Positions 17,550 through 28,200 of a stretch of 33,668 nucleotides of DNA are shown in pieces. Position 1 is the stretch's first letter. The number at the start of each line of letters is the position of its first letter. The stretch is from contig JAIOHU010000251.1 in assembly GCA_019912845.1 (NCBI GenBank), forward strand, positions 1 to 33,668. Reading direction: 5' to 3'. The position numbers and the translations under genes were made by a program. The stretch is from a bacterium. Lineage in GTDB: Bacteria; Electryoneota; Electryoneia; Electryoneales; Electryoneaceae. Under the pieces are notes generated by a model that was given only the letters and a program-made list of their open reading frames with translations, ran no database searches and was not told the DNA's origin.

Positions 17550-20111
17550 ATGAACCGAATTCATACGATCCATGTGATTCCAACTCTTCCGAAAAAGCTG
17601 GAGAGGTTACGATCTGTTGCCCTTGATTTACATTGGGTTTGGAGTCCTGATGCCATTGACCTTTTCCGAAGGCTGGATCAAGATTTGTGGGTTCATACTG
17701 AGCAGAATCCAGTACGTATGCTTGCTGAAATCGGGCAGGAACGACTTGAAAATATCGCGAGCGATGAAGGTTTTCTAGCGCAACTGGATCGTATCTGGCA
17801 TACATTTGAGAGTTATCGCAAAGAGTCGACCTGGTATCAGAAAACATTCACCAATCATAAAAAACTGAAGATCGCCTATTTTTCGGCAGAATTCGGACTA
17901 CATGAAAGCCTTCCTGTTTATTCAGGTGGGTTGGGTGTTCTGGCGGGAGATTACCTGAAAGCCGCGAGTGATCTGGGAATTCCAATAATTGGTGTAGGTC
18001 TGGCATATCAGAAGGGCTACTTCCGCCAGTATCTGAACGCAGATGGTTGGCAGCAGGAATCCTACCCGGAAAATGATATGTTTTGCCTGCCAATAGAACT
18101 TCTGCGAGATGAAGCGAGCGGTAAACCAATCGAATGTAATGTCTGGGTGGGAAGCCGGGATGTCGCCCTGCATATCTGGCGTGTGCAAATCGGACGTACC
18201 GAACTTTACCTCCTCGACACCAATGTCCTCGCCAATGATCCCGAAGATCGGAAGATCACTGAAACACTCTATGGTGGTGGATATGAGACACGAATCCGTC
18301 AGGAAATCGTTCTTGGCATCGGTGGGTTGATTGCACTGGAAAAACTCGGCATTGATGCTACGATTTTCCATCTTAACGAAGGACACTCTGCCTTCATGGC
18401 ATTGGAACGCATCCGTAAGCTGATGGAGGAGAGTCAACTGACCTTCGAGGAGGCTCGACTGGCGGCGAAATCATCAAATGTGTTCACCACTCACACACCC
18501 GTTCCGGCAGGAATCGACCGTTTTGGAAAAGACCTGATTGACAAGTATTTCCAATCCTACTGGCCTCAACTTGGGCTGGATCGGCGAAGTTTCTTTGCAT
18601 TGGGTGGAGCTGATCCTGATAAAACTGATACCACTTTCAATATGGCAATCCTCGCGATTAAACTCTCCGCCACCACCAACGGCGTCAGCCAGTTGCATGC
18701 GAGTGTAAGCAGAAATATGTGGAAGGATTTATGGCCTGGGGTTCATAAGTCTGAGATTCCAATTCTCGGGATTACCAATGGCGTTCATGCACCCAGTTGG
18801 ATCAGTGATGATATGAGACGTTTACTTGATCGCGAGCTGGGACCCCGTTGGGAAGAAAATCCACTCGGAACTCAAATGTGGAAACGTGTGCAGCAGATTT
18901 CTAATGAGGAAATTTACCGTATGCGGGAGAGGTTGAGAAGACGGCTTATTGCGTTCTCGAGAAAACGTTTACGAAAACAACTGAGTCAACGAAATGCCAA
19001 TCCGTCTGAAATTGAACAAGTTGGCAATGTGCTCGATATGGAAACGTTGACGATTGGATTTGCCAGACGATTCGCAACGTACAAACGTGCGGGACTGCTC
19101 TTCTCGGATAGAGAACGGCTACTGCGTATTCTAACAAACCCACAAAAACCCGTTCAATTGATTTTTGCCGGTAAAGCTCACCCGGCAGATGAACCGGGAA
19201 AGCGTATCATTCGCGAGATTGTACATTTTGCACGAGATGAACGAGTTCGAAACCGTATTGTATTTATTGAAGATTACGATATCAATGTTGCTCGGCACAT
19301 GGTTCAGGGGTGTGATGTCTGGTTGAATAATCCACGTCGCCCTCTGGAAGCTTCTGGAACCAGTGGGATGAAAGCTGCTGTAAATGGTGTCCTGAATTGC
19401 AGCACGCTCGATGGATGGTGGGATGAGGCATTCAGCCCGAAAATCGGGTGGGCAATTGGACATGGAGAAACCTATGATGACGTTAAACTTCAGGATAAAG
19501 TAGAATCTGAAGCACTTTATGATATTTTGGAAGAACATATCGTACCGCTATTTTACCATCAGGATAGCCTGGGGGTACCCCGCGCCTGGACAAACATGAT
19601 AAAGGACACTTTGGAAATCGTATTCCCCCGTTTCGTGATGGCACGCATGGTGGACGAATATACTCAGCAGGCATACCTTCCCTGCCTGGAACGATACGAA
19701 AGATTGAGTGAAGATGGGTTCAAGCGAACTCGAGAGCTGAACTCCTGGACTCATAAAATTCAGAATAACTGGTCAGCAGTGAAGGTGCTTGACGTTGTGG
19801 ATAATAGTCCTGCACAACTTCACGTGGGCGAATCCATAAATGTCACGACTACAGTTTCACTTGGACAATTAGAGCCTTCGGATGTCTGTGTTGAAGCTTT
19901 CAGGGGTCCCTTGTCAGGCGACCGTGAATTGCAAAAGGGTGATGGCATCGCATTAAGTTTTATAGAGCGTGATGAACGGGGAAATTGTATATACGGTGGT
20001 GATCTCTTGTGTGATTCATCAGGCTATTTTGGATATGCCATACGAATACTACCCTGTCATGAAGATGTGCTCCGCTCTATGGAGATGGGATATGTAGTAT
20101 GGGAATCATAA
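17550..20111 (+). CDS. glgP: Alpha-glucan (glycogen) phosphorylase, GlgP family with DUF3417 N-terminus
   Basis: The 853-residue cytosolic enzyme releases glucose-1-phosphate from glycogen or maltodextrin using phosphate and PLP. The N-terminal segment (about 8-115, with LDLHWVWSP) is the DUF3417 domain seen in the shorter, non-animal alpha-glucan phosphorylase branch. The catalytic region follows: AYFSAEFGLHESLPVYSGGLGVLAGDY, FHLNEGHSAF, TTHTPVPAGID, GITNGVHAPSW, RFATYKRAGLL and FAGKAHPAD. EASGTSGMKAAVNG carries the PLP lysine, Lys608. A C-terminal beta-rich tail (about 755-853) completes the family's layout. No strong ribosome-binding site is visible before the ATG. It is the first gene of a run of five same-strand genes with short gaps, next to a cyclic-nucleotide-binding protein. 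Control by that protein is possible but not shown. Confidence 0.94.
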   Translation: MNRIHTIHVIPTLPKKLERLRSVALDLHWVWSPDAIDLFRRLDQDLWVHTEQNPVRMLAEIGQERLENIASDEGFLAQLDRIWHTFESYRKESTWYQKTFTNHKKLKIAYFSAEFGLHESLPVYSGGLGVLAGDYLKAASDLGIPIIGVGLAYQKGYFRQYLNADGWQQESYPENDMFCLPIELLRDEASGKPIECNVWVGSRDVALHIWRVQIGRTELYLLDTNVLANDPEDRKITETLYGGGYETRIRQEIVLGIGGLIALEKLGIDATIFHLNEGHSAFMALERIRKLMEESQLTFEEARLAAKSSNVFTTHTPVPAGIDRFGKDLIDKYFQSYWPQLGLDRRSFFALGGADPDKTDTTFNMAILAIKLSATTNGVSQLHASVSRNMWKDLWPGVHKSEIPILGITNGVHAPSWISDDMRRLLDRELGPRWEENPLGTQMWKRVQQISNEEIYRMRERLRRRLIAFSRKRLRKQLSQRNANPSEIEQVGNVLDMETLTIGFARRFATYKRAGLLFSDRERLLRILTNPQKPVQLIFAGKAHPADEPGKRIIREIVHFARDERVRNRIVFIEDYDINVARHMVQGCDVWLNNPRRPLEASGTSGMKAAVNGVLNCSTLDGWWDEAFSPKIGWAIGHGETYDDVKLQDKVESEALYDILEEHIVPLFYHQDSLGVPRAWTNMIKDTLEIVFPRFVMARMVDEYTQQAYLPCLERYERLSEDGFKRTRELNSWTHKIQNNWSAVKVLDVVDNSPAQLHVGESINVTTTVSLGQLEPSDVCVEAFRGPLSGDRELQKGDGIALSFIERDERGNCIYGGDLLCDSSGYFGYAIRILPCHEDVLRSMEMGYVVWES

Positions 20112-20141
20112 ACGGGTTAACAGCTTTACTGTAGGATCAAC

Positions 20142-20669
20142 ATGTCGAAATCGACAGATATAGAATGGATGCCCCTAAGAAAAAAAGGGGATCTGAGCCA
20201 GAAAGAAATTCGAGAGATATTCAGTAGATCAACGTTGTTTGGAGATGTACCCAAGCGATATTGGAAGATGATCTCTGATATGCTTCACATTCGCTCTTAT
20301 GGTGAAGGTGAAGTCATCTTTGAAAGTGGTACACCAGGATTGGGGATGTATGTTATCCTTGATGGCGAAGTAAAAATCTTGGCAAGCGCGGAAGAGGATG
20401 CCAGAGAATTAGTCAGGCTTCACACTGGGGATTTTTTTGGTGAGATGTCCCTGATTGATGAATTAACACGTTCCGCAACTGCTCTCACTTGCAAGCCTAC
20501 TTTGCTTGCAGGATTTTTCCGTCCACAATTGCAACACTTGATGCATCAGCGTCCGCGGATCGGAGTATTTATCATGGAACGACTCGCGAAAATTACGTTT
20601 CAACGTTTGCGGATGGCGAATGAAAAATTGGTGGAATACCGTGAACAAAACCAGGAGGAGGCTGAGTAA
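20142..20669 (+). CDS. Stand-alone cyclic-nucleotide-binding (CRP-like) domain protein
   Basis: The 175-residue protein consists essentially of one cNMP-binding beta-barrel (about residues 30-150). It contains GEVIFESGTPGLGMYVILDGEV and the phosphate-binding cassette FGEMSLIDELTRSATA, whose Glu and Arg are the usual ligands for ribose and phosphate, so it may bind cAMP, cGMP or a related ligand. No helix-turn-helix follows; the C-terminal 25 residues are polar and helical. It is therefore not a normal CRP transcription factor and may regulate a partner protein. The start has AGGA five to six bases upstream. Its TAA overlaps the ATG of the next gene by one base (TAATG), indicating translational coupling with the AI-2E-family permease. 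Its ligand is unknown. Confidence 0.85.
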   Translation: MSKSTDIEWMPLRKKGDLSQKEIREIFSRSTLFGDVPKRYWKMISDMLHIRSYGEGEVIFESGTPGLGMYVILDGEVKILASAEEDARELVRLHTGDFFGEMSLIDELTRSATALTCKPTLLAGFFRPQLQHLMHQRPRIGVFIMERLAKITFQRLRMANEKLVEYREQNQEEAE

Positions 20670-21754
20670 TGGCACTCCTCACTGAGCCTGTATTAAAACC
20701 CTCAGTCCGTCGCACGATTCTATTGATCCTTGCTCTTGCTGCTGTCGCTATTTTTGGGATAATATTTCCATTAATCAGTGATTTGCTGGTTACGCTTATT
20801 ATCTGCCTCGTTCTGGCATATATCATCCGGCCATTGATGGTGATGATGGAACGATTGGGCGTGCAACGAGAAGTCTCTATTCTTGGTATATTTGCCCTCG
20901 CTATCGGTTTGCTCATTTTTGCCTTGCAATACTTTATCCCTTTCCTGGCAAACGAGATCGGAAGTCTGCTTACAAGGCTTGAGCAGGTGAATATTAATGC
21001 ATTTCAGGCAAAGATGACTGCGTGGTTGGATGAAAGATTTCCCAGTATTACGACACTCTTCGGATTTGATGGTAGTGAGGCTGAGGAATGGTTAACCCGT
21101 GTACGTGGTGCCACAAGTGGGTTTCTTGAGCAGTCACTCACTATTCTTGCTTCTGCTGCAAATGTTCTCGCTTTGTCAATCGTTGTCCCGTTTATCACCT
21201 TTTTTATCCTTCGGGATGGTGACAAATTGCACAAAAATTTCATAGCCCGAGTTCCAAATCGTTTTTTTGAAATGGCAGTCTCTTTAAGCAACCGTATTGA
21301 TGAGCAACTTGGAAATTATATCAGAAGTGTTCTGCTGGAATCATTGATAGTTGGTGTCTTGGTATCAGTGATGTTTGCAATAGTTGGAGTGAAGTTTTCT
21401 CTTGTCCTGGGAATCGTCAATGGTCTTTTGAATATGATCCCTTTCTTCGGACCATTAATCTCCTGGCTTCCCACAGGACTAGTTATCCTGATTACCTATG
21501 ACCAGGTCGGTTTTGGGATGTTCTGGATGGCAATAACCTTGATCAGCGTACAATCGTTGGATAATGTGATTTTAAAGCCATGGCTGATTTCAAAATCCGT
21601 AAACGTTCACCCTGCTGCTGTTCTGCTCGCAGTGTTGATCGGTGGTAGAATTGCTGGTCCCATCGGGATGTTTGTTGCAGTACCAGTGTATAGCGTTCTA
21701 AAAGTCATCATCGTTGATTTCTACAGTCACTTGAAAGCATATCGAATAATCTAA
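20669..21754 (+). CDS. AI-2E family transporter (PerM/TqsA/UPF0118 family) membrane protein
   Basis: The 361-residue polytopic membrane protein has the family's typical layout. Paired N-terminal membrane helices (about 10-50) are followed by a third (about 65-90) and a soluble helical region (about 95-165). A C-terminal block of helices carries the landmarks [59 protein letters not shown] and [16 protein letters not shown]. Family members are described as AI-2 exporters or Na+/Li+-H+ antiporters; sequence does not decide which. AGGAGG lies upstream, and the start codon overlaps the stop of the cyclic-nucleotide-binding gene, so the two proteins are probably made together. Regulation of this permease by the cNMP-binding protein is an attractive inference. 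Confidence 0.9.
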   Translation: MALLTEPVLKPSVRRTILLILALAAVAIFGIIFPLISDLLVTLIICLVLAYIIRPLMVMMERLGVQREVSILGIFALAIGLLIFALQYFIPFLANEIGSLLTRLEQVNINAFQAKMTAWLDERFPSITTLFGFDGSEAEEWLTRVRGATSGFLEQSLTILASAANVLALSIVVPFITFFILRDGDKLHKNFIARVPNRFFEMAVSLSNRIDEQLGNYIRSVLLESLIVGVLVSVMFAIVGVKFSLVLGIVNGLLNMIPFFGPLISWLPTGLVILITYDQVGFGMFWMAITLISVQSLDNVILKPWLISKSVNVHPAAVLLAVLIGGRIAGPIGMFVAVPVYSVLKVIIVDFYSHLKAYRII

Positions 21755-21765
21755 AGGCAGTCAGA

Positions 21766-24018
21766 ATGAGTGTGTTGAAACCCGTATCCTACACAAATGA
21801 CCCTGAAATAACATCTGAAATAATCGAATTACATGGCTTGAGCGAAGAGGAATATAATGAAATTGTCTCCCTGCTCGGGCGCACTCCAACATTCACTGAG
21901 CTGGGAATTTATTCGGTGATGTGGTCGGAACATGCCAGTTACAAAAATTCGATACTTCAGTTAAAAACGCTTCCCCGCAGTGGTGGAAGGCTTCTCGTTA
22001 GCGCAGGTGAAGAAAATGCCGGGCTGGTTGATATCGGCGATGGGCTTGCAGTTGCATTTAAGATTGAAAGCCACAATCACCCATCAGCAGTGGAACCATT
22101 TCAGGGGGCAGCCACCGGAGTGGGTGGGATTCTTCGTGATGTATTTACTATGGGTGCACGTCCTATCGCAGCTTTGAACAGTCTACGTTTTGGTCCACCA
22201 GAAAACAGTCGCGTTCGTTTCCTGTTGGATGAGGTTGTACGAGGGATTGCTCATTATGGCAATTGTTTCGGAGTCCCGACAGTAGGTGGTGAAATCTATT
22301 TTGAGGAATCCTACCAGGGGAATCCGCTGGTCAATGCCATGGCAGTTGGGCTTGTCGAACACGATAAAGTCATGCACGCTGCTGCCTCAGGTGAAGGAAA
22401 TCCGGTTATCTACGTGGGTGCCAGAACAGGACGCGACGGCATTCACGGTGCAACATTCGCCTCAGAAGAGCTATCTGAAGAGTCTGAGCAACGTAAAAGT
22501 AATGTGCAGGTAGGTGATCCATTTACCGAGAAACTCCTCCTTGAAGCAACCCTCGAACTCGCTGGCAAAGAAGCGTTGGTGGGCATCCAGGATATGGGAG
22601 CTGCGGGGTTAACTTGCTCCTCCTGTGAAATGGCTGCAGCCGGTGAAGTCGGAATGATTCTCAACCTTGACAAAGTACCCGTTCGTGAAACAGGCATGAC
22701 TCCTTACGAAATCATGTTGAGCGAATCTCAAGAGAGGATGTTACTCGTTGCGAAGCGTGGTCATGAAGACGAAATTTTTGAAATTTTTAATCGCTGGGAT
22801 TTGGAAGCTGTTGAGGTTGGTGTGGTTACGGGTGATGGCAGGTTGAAACTGCAAAAGGATGGAAAACTGCTCTGCGACATCCCAGCTCACTCCCTGGCAC
22901 TGGGTGGAGGTGCTCCTGTCTACAAACGAGAAACTGTAGAGCCTGAATATATCGTAACCTCAAATGCCCCAACGCCCTTGAATGAACCCACTGATTTTAC
23001 CGCTGCAACCTTACAACTACTCGCACGTCCGAATATTGCTTCACGCCGTCATGTTTTCCGTCAATATGACCACATGGTTCGTACAAATACACGTGTGCTC
23101 CCTGGAGAGGGTGATGCCGCGGTTGTGCGTGTTCCAGGTACGAAAAAGGGACTTGGGATTGCTACCGACTGCAATGCCCGTTTTGTCTACCTCAACCCAC
23201 GCCAGGGTGCTGCCATGGCAGTCGCTGAAGCAACTCGTAATGTCGCTTGTAGCGGTGCAACACCCATTGGGATCACCAATTGTCTGAACTTTGGCAACCC
23301 TTACAAGCCCGAAGTGTACTGGACATTTACCGAAGCGATTGCAGGAATGGGTGAAGCCTGTCGGGTTCTGGAAACTCCGGTGACCGGTGGAAATGTATCA
23401 TTTTACAATGAGAGTCCAACCGGTGCGGTATATCCATCTCCAGTGATTGGAGCGGTAGGATTAATTGAAGATGTAGAAAAATCAGTCGGTATGGCATTCA
23501 AGAAGGAAGGACAGGCGATTTTCCTGATCGGATCTGATCAAGTCTCATGGGCTGCCAGTGAATGGCAAATCATGAACAACGGCAAACCCTCCGGCAGACT
23601 ACCAGAACTTGACTTGAATCTGGAAAAACGACTTCAGCAACTTCTGATTCAAGGTATTAACAAAGAGATGATTCAGTGCGCGCATGATCTAGCTGAGGGT
23701 GGTCTGGTGGTGGCACTCTGTGAGATGGCAATTGCTGACCGTGATAATCCCATGGGTGCGCTCCTCGAATTTGAAGAGGAAATATCTCCACTCCATTTAT
23801 TTGGAGAGGGTCCATCGAGAGCTGTGGTGGCGGTTGATGTAAATTCTATCGATGAGTTCGAGTTGCTGGCGGAAAAGCTCGATGTCCCATGTAAATGGAT
23901 CGGAACAACTGGTGGCAAAGGCATTGGATTCCGGCAGATTTTTAGTGTTTCGATTGAAGATATTCGTGCAAACCACGAGAATGGTCTTGCAGCAGCTCTG
24001 GGGATAGAAACGGCTTGA
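21766..24018 (+). CDS. purL: Phosphoribosylformylglycinamidine synthase subunit PurL (FGAM synthase II)
   Basis: The 750-residue cytosolic enzyme catalyses the ATP-dependent amidation of FGAR to FGAM in de novo purine synthesis. The length and the lack of a glutaminase domain match the small PurL form, which works with separate PurQ and PurS subunits; neither is in the window. The family's catalytic-region motif is present as [12 protein letters not shown] (His56), with Ala where many homologues have Cys. Other landmarks are [72 protein letters not shown] and AHDLAEGGL, covering both AIRS-like halves. The ATG is 11 bp after the permease stop, with AAAGG upstream. Its position downstream of the permease and phosphorylase genes is unusual because there are no other purine genes nearby. 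Confidence 0.95.
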   Translation: MSVLKPVSYTNDPEITSEIIELHGLSEEEYNEIVSLLGRTPTFTELGIYSVMWSEHASYKNSILQLKTLPRSGGRLLVSAGEENAGLVDIGDGLAVAFKIESHNHPSAVEPFQGAATGVGGILRDVFTMGARPIAALNSLRFGPPENSRVRFLLDEVVRGIAHYGNCFGVPTVGGEIYFEESYQGNPLVNAMAVGLVEHDKVMHAAASGEGNPVIYVGARTGRDGIHGATFASEELSEESEQRKSNVQVGDPFTEKLLLEATLELAGKEALVGIQDMGAAGLTCSSCEMAAAGEVGMILNLDKVPVRETGMTPYEIMLSESQERMLLVAKRGHEDEIFEIFNRWDLEAVEVGVVTGDGRLKLQKDGKLLCDIPAHSLALGGGAPVYKRETVEPEYIVTSNAPTPLNEPTDFTAATLQLLARPNIASRRHVFRQYDHMVRTNTRVLPGEGDAAVVRVPGTKKGLGIATDCNARFVYLNPRQGAAMAVAEATRNVACSGATPIGITNCLNFGNPYKPEVYWTFTEAIAGMGEACRVLETPVTGGNVSFYNESPTGAVYPSPVIGAVGLIEDVEKSVGMAFKKEGQAIFLIGSDQVSWAASEWQIMNNGKPSGRLPELDLNLEKRLQQLLIQGINKEMIQCAHDLAEGGLVVALCEMAIADRDNPMGALLEFEEEISPLHLFGEGPSRAVVAVDVNSIDEFELLAEKLDVPCKWIGTTGGKGIGFRQIFSVSIEDIRANHENGLAAALGIETA

Positions 24019-24022
24019 AACC

Positions 24023-24715
24023 ATGGATACTCCCACTCCCAGACATGGTGTTCTGCTTTTGTTGAAGTTTCTGATATCTCCAAAACAAACCATCGCGCGT
24101 CTGCTTGAGATTGATCCGCACTTCGGTGTCGTGTGGTTGGGAATCCTTGAAGGTATAACTGCAGCGCTACGTTCAAGCGTAATTCATGGTTTGCACCCCC
24201 TCCCAGATTTTGTCGGGATAAACAGCTTCATTGATAAAATTATCCACTTTGGACTGGGGGAATCTCCCAGCCTGGCGATTACAATTTTTGCAATTGTAGC
24301 CTATGGTAGCCTGCTAGGGACGACATTAGTTTTACTTGGTAGCCTGCTTGTTCGGATCACCGGAATATTTGTCGGGGGACGAGTTCGCCATCGAGGTCAT
24401 CGTACTGCAATCGCCTGGTCGTTCCTACCTTACCTGATTGCACTGCCAGTTTGGGCGGTATTTGCCACTTTAAACTACAGCTCGTTGCGCCTGCAAAGTT
24501 TTCCGTATGGGTCAGCTTATCCATGGGAGTTATTTTCGCCGCTGAATCTCCTGCTTCTTTTCGACTATCTGCTTCGTATTGTCAGCGTATTCTACCTGGT
24601 AAGAACAATCAGCACAGTTCAAAAGTTGACTACCTGGCGGTCATGCGCAGCCATCGCACTCGCCTTTATCCCATTTTTTACTTTGCTTGCTCTTTCCCAG
24701 AAATTCGGATTTTAA
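24023..24715 (+). CDS. Yip1-domain-like integral membrane protein
   Basis: The 230-residue hydrophobic protein has about five membrane segments. The opening LLKFLISPKQTIARLLEIDP and the central GGRVRHRGHRTAIAWSFLPYLIALPVW match the pattern of bacterial Yip1-domain proteins, whose function is generally unknown. It starts 4 bp after the purL stop with little room for its own ribosome-binding site, suggesting translational coupling. It is the last gene of the five-gene run. No terminator follows directly; the first good one is at 25172, about 460 nt downstream. Confidence 0.7.
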   Translation: MDTPTPRHGVLLLLKFLISPKQTIARLLEIDPHFGVVWLGILEGITAALRSSVIHGLHPLPDFVGINSFIDKIIHFGLGESPSLAITIFAIVAYGSLLGTTLVLLGSLLVRITGIFVGGRVRHRGHRTAIAWSFLPYLIALPVWAVFATLNYSSLRLQSFPYGSAYPWELFSPLNLLLLFDYLLRIVSVFYLVRTISTVQKLTTWRSCAAIALAFIPFFTLLALSQKFGF

Positions 24716-25171
24716 AACCCACCTGTGTACGAGAGTACCGCCCATGTGCACGAGGTTTACAGTTGGGAGTTCATGGTTACAGAATTTGCGAAAAAAGAGG
24801 TTCGGCTTCAGGCTAAAAATCGTTTTTTCAGATTATAGTTCTCCTGGGAATTGTCTACTGTAGTTATCGACGATCACCTATTAATCCAGCAAATACAACA
24901 ACTTATATGATTGTTGGTGTACCTATTTTTTCGCAAATCAGGAAAAGCATCCGAATACGCCATTCAAGTGAGCAGGGATAACGTGAAACTGGTATGAGTA
25001 TTGCTTATATGAAAAGTGGGCGTGGCTGGTAACAGTCAAGGACGTTTTGATATCGCGGGGATGCGGCGTCCAGAATGTTACAAATCACACCCAACGGGTG
25101 AAACCGGATAGAAGAAGTGAGGGCAGTTGAACAAAGGTGGCCTCTGTCAACTGTTCACATTTCAAATCGTC
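24716..25171. other. Intergenic region with several possible RNA hairpins
   Basis: No protein gene is supported. The second half (from about 25035) contains consecutive inverted repeats: GGACG/CGTCC (25040-25044 with 25067-25071); CACCC-AAC-GGGTG (25088-25100); and a longer hairpin, CAGTTGA/TCAACTG (25124-25130 with 25147-25153) with further inner pairing around a TGG loop. A strong terminator follows at 25172. This could be the 3' untranslated region of the upstream operon or an independent small RNA. It matches no riboswitch, tmRNA, 6S, SRP or RNase P signature that I know. Confidence 0.4.
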
Positions 25172-25201
25172 AACGGATGGCTCTTTGAGTCATCCGTTTT
25201 A
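25172..25201 (+). terminator. Rho-independent terminator
   Basis: A 12-bp stem (AACGGATGGCTC / GAGTCATCCGTT, one G-T wobble) with a TTT loop is followed by TTTTAT. It lies between the rightward five-gene run and the leftward PAS kinase. It ends either the long 3' end of that operon or a small RNA encoded just before it. Confidence 0.85.
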
Positions 25202-25295
25202 TATTGTAATAAGAATTAAGCACATCGTCAAGTGGTACTCGCGTGTCAGGGCATAAAATTTTTCTGTGGGCTCCCGAGCCTCTCATTAGCAACTA

Positions 25296-28200
25296 TTATT
25301 CCTTTTTTGGTAGTGAAATCGTGAAGGTTGTCCCCTGCCCCTTTGTGGATTCAATATTCATACTACCACCATGATTTTCGGTGATAATAAAATAGGATAC
25401 CGATAATCCTAACCCGGTTCCCATCCCAACTTCCTTTGTGGTAAAGAAGGGCTCAAAGGCACGTTTACGTGTATGCTCATCCATACCTGGACCATTATCC
25501 TGTACATCCACAAACACATTATCCGAATCTTGACTTGTTCTGATGATAATTACGGGATTACGTTCGGATACTTCAGCCAAGGCTTGCGCAGCATTTTTTA
25601 GCAGATTCAGAAACACCTGCTCTAGTTTCACTCTGTCGCAAGATATTTTGGGCAACGACTCATTGAACTCATACCGTAAGTCGATCTGCTTGAAATCGTA
25701 TTTTTTCTTAAGATCGTAATCTCTGGACGCAAGATTGACTGCCTCAGCGATCAGTTCATGGATATCGACCTCAGGTAGTGTAGCAACGCTTTGTCGGCTG
25801 AAATCGAGCATATTGTTGATGATCTCTGATGAGCGTATCCCAGCTTCACGGATGCTGGAGATATACCTGAAGATACCACGTTCCTGGAAATATTTACGCA
25901 TCGCCTCCATATCAAGATTAAGTCCCATGGCAACTTCTACATTCTTCATAACCGACTCCGATACCCTTCGCTCAAGGTTTTGGGCGGATTGTAGGATAAT
26001 CCCCAGTGGATTATTGATTTCATGCGCCATACCCGCTGCCAAACCACCGACCGACAGCATTTTTTCCGACTGAATGATCATCTCTTCTATTCGAACTCTT
26101 TCTGTTATATCATCTGCACGAATTACAGCACCTTCTTCGTTCCAGTCATCAATTGGATATACTGTAATATTGAAAGTAAGCCGTGCATCATCAAAATCGT
26201 GAGGCATTCGCGCCTTAACGAACGGTTTGTTATTTGCAATAGCTTTTTGAACCTCCGAAATAGAACAAAGATTTTCAGGAAAGACTTCGCGGAATTCCTT
26301 ATTAATTGCATTAGATACACTTATTTTCAACATTTCCTCAGCGAGACTATTCCAATGAGTTACTCTTCCATTGCCATTTACCCCGACAATAATGGAGGGC
26401 ATCGAGTTGATAATATTCTGCAGTAGTTGCCGTAACTTGCGTCTTTCCTGATCAGCTTGTTTCTGAACCGTAATATCTCGTCCAACCCCTACTATTTCGT
26501 AGATCTCACCCTTCTCGTCTACTACTCCAGTATTCACCCAGGCTAACCATCGCCATCCTCTTGTGGTCGCCGCTCGATGCTCCAGGTAACATGAAAAAGG
26601 AGGAGAGTATACTTGGTCCAGTACTGAAAGTGTAGCTTTTCTGTCTTCATCATGTACCATTGGAAGGAATGAATTCCCAAGAAGTTGTTCCTCAGTTTTT
26701 CCAAATTTTTCACAATAGGATTGACTGACGAACAAGAAATTGTGGTCTTTATCAGTTTTTACGATTAAGTCAGTCTGATTTTCCACCAGGAGACGGTACT
26801 TCTCACGGCTTTCTTCAAGAGCATTCTGTGCTGCGATACGTTCCCGAACATCCTTGATGAGGGCAACATAACCAATCAGATTGTTGTCCGAATCTCTCAT
26901 CAGTTCTGCACTAACCTCTGCAGGAAAGTAACTGCCATCCTTCTTGCAAATATCGTAGAGTTCCCTGGTTTCTGTGCTATTATTTGCTTCTTCCTGCTCC
27001 TTTAATTCATCTTGCACACGTATTATATCCGCCTCTTTAAGAAAAGAATACGCATCCCTGCCGATTACTTTTGTTTTATCCTTATATCCAACCAATCTCG
27101 CCATTGCATTGTTAATTTGAAGAATTTTCAATGCTTGATCCATCACAACAATACCCTCACCAACCGAATCAAAGGTTAGCCTTAATTTCTCTTCAGATTC
27201 CTTGAGAGCATTTTCAAATTCCTTGCGTTCAGTAATATCTCTTGCAACTGCAACAATTGCTTCAGTTCCATAAATTTCCATCTTGTTCAAAATGACTTCC
27301 GCAGGGTAGATCGTTCGATCTTTTCTTCTGTGTTCAACTTCCAACCTGACAGATTCACCCGGAGTGAGTTCCATCCAGAGATTGTGCAGGTCGTCTCGGA
27401 TAATTGCGTCTGGATCCAATTCATGAACCCGTAAGTTGAGTAACTCTTCGCGTGTATACCCTGAATTTCTGCACGCAGCCTGGTTAACAAGGATGATATT
27501 TCCCTCCAAGTCGTGTGTAAAGACACCGTCCCCCAGATTTTCGACAAGTGATCTAAACCTGGCTTCATTCTTTCGAAGTTTGCTCTCGTATTCAACCCGG
27601 TCTGATATATTCATTACCGTTGCAATAACACCCTGAGAGGGATCCCCTCTCTCAAAAGGGACAATACTGATGTAGATGTGTACTCTCTTGCCATCCTTAG
27701 TGATTCCTACAGTTTCCTCAGCTCCGAATCCATATTTTTCAAGAGATGAGTAAATCATATCAACAACACGTTTATACTCTTCCCTTGATTCGAAGATAAT
27801 TTCAATACTTTTATCAAGAAGTTCAGCTTCAGTGTAGCCAAGCATTTCAAAGAAATATTTATTGACGGATCGAAACTTCCTATCTTCAAGAACACCGATA
27901 CCGATAGGAGCAGCGTGAAAAATCCCCTTTATGTAAGCTTCACTTTTTCTCAAGGCTTCGGTAGTCAACCATCGATCGGTTACATCAACCCCGATTGCCC
28001 AATTATCCCAGCCTGCAATCGGATATGCTTTAGACACATTACTCCATGCTATAATTCTTTTCTTCCCATCCTTTCTGGTTAATTCAAATTCCAGATCTTT
28101 AAAATCACCCGCTCTATCTTTACTAGCCTTCTGTATCCATGCAAGGTATTCTTCATCCGGATAAAGTTTGGCAAAGAAATCTGGATCGTCAATCGCTTCT

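Noticed and set aside
24720..25171. A riboswitch, tmRNA or group II intron remnant in the gap after the Yip1-like gene
   Set aside because: Conserved core sequences of these classes (for example the tmRNA tag, the GEMM core or an intron domain V) were looked for by eye and not found. Only generic hairpins remain.
25249..25280. Short GC stem after the stop of the PAS kinase (minus strand) as a terminator
   Set aside because: The stem is only 4-5 bp with a tiny loop, and the T run starts several bases away, so the evidence is too weak.
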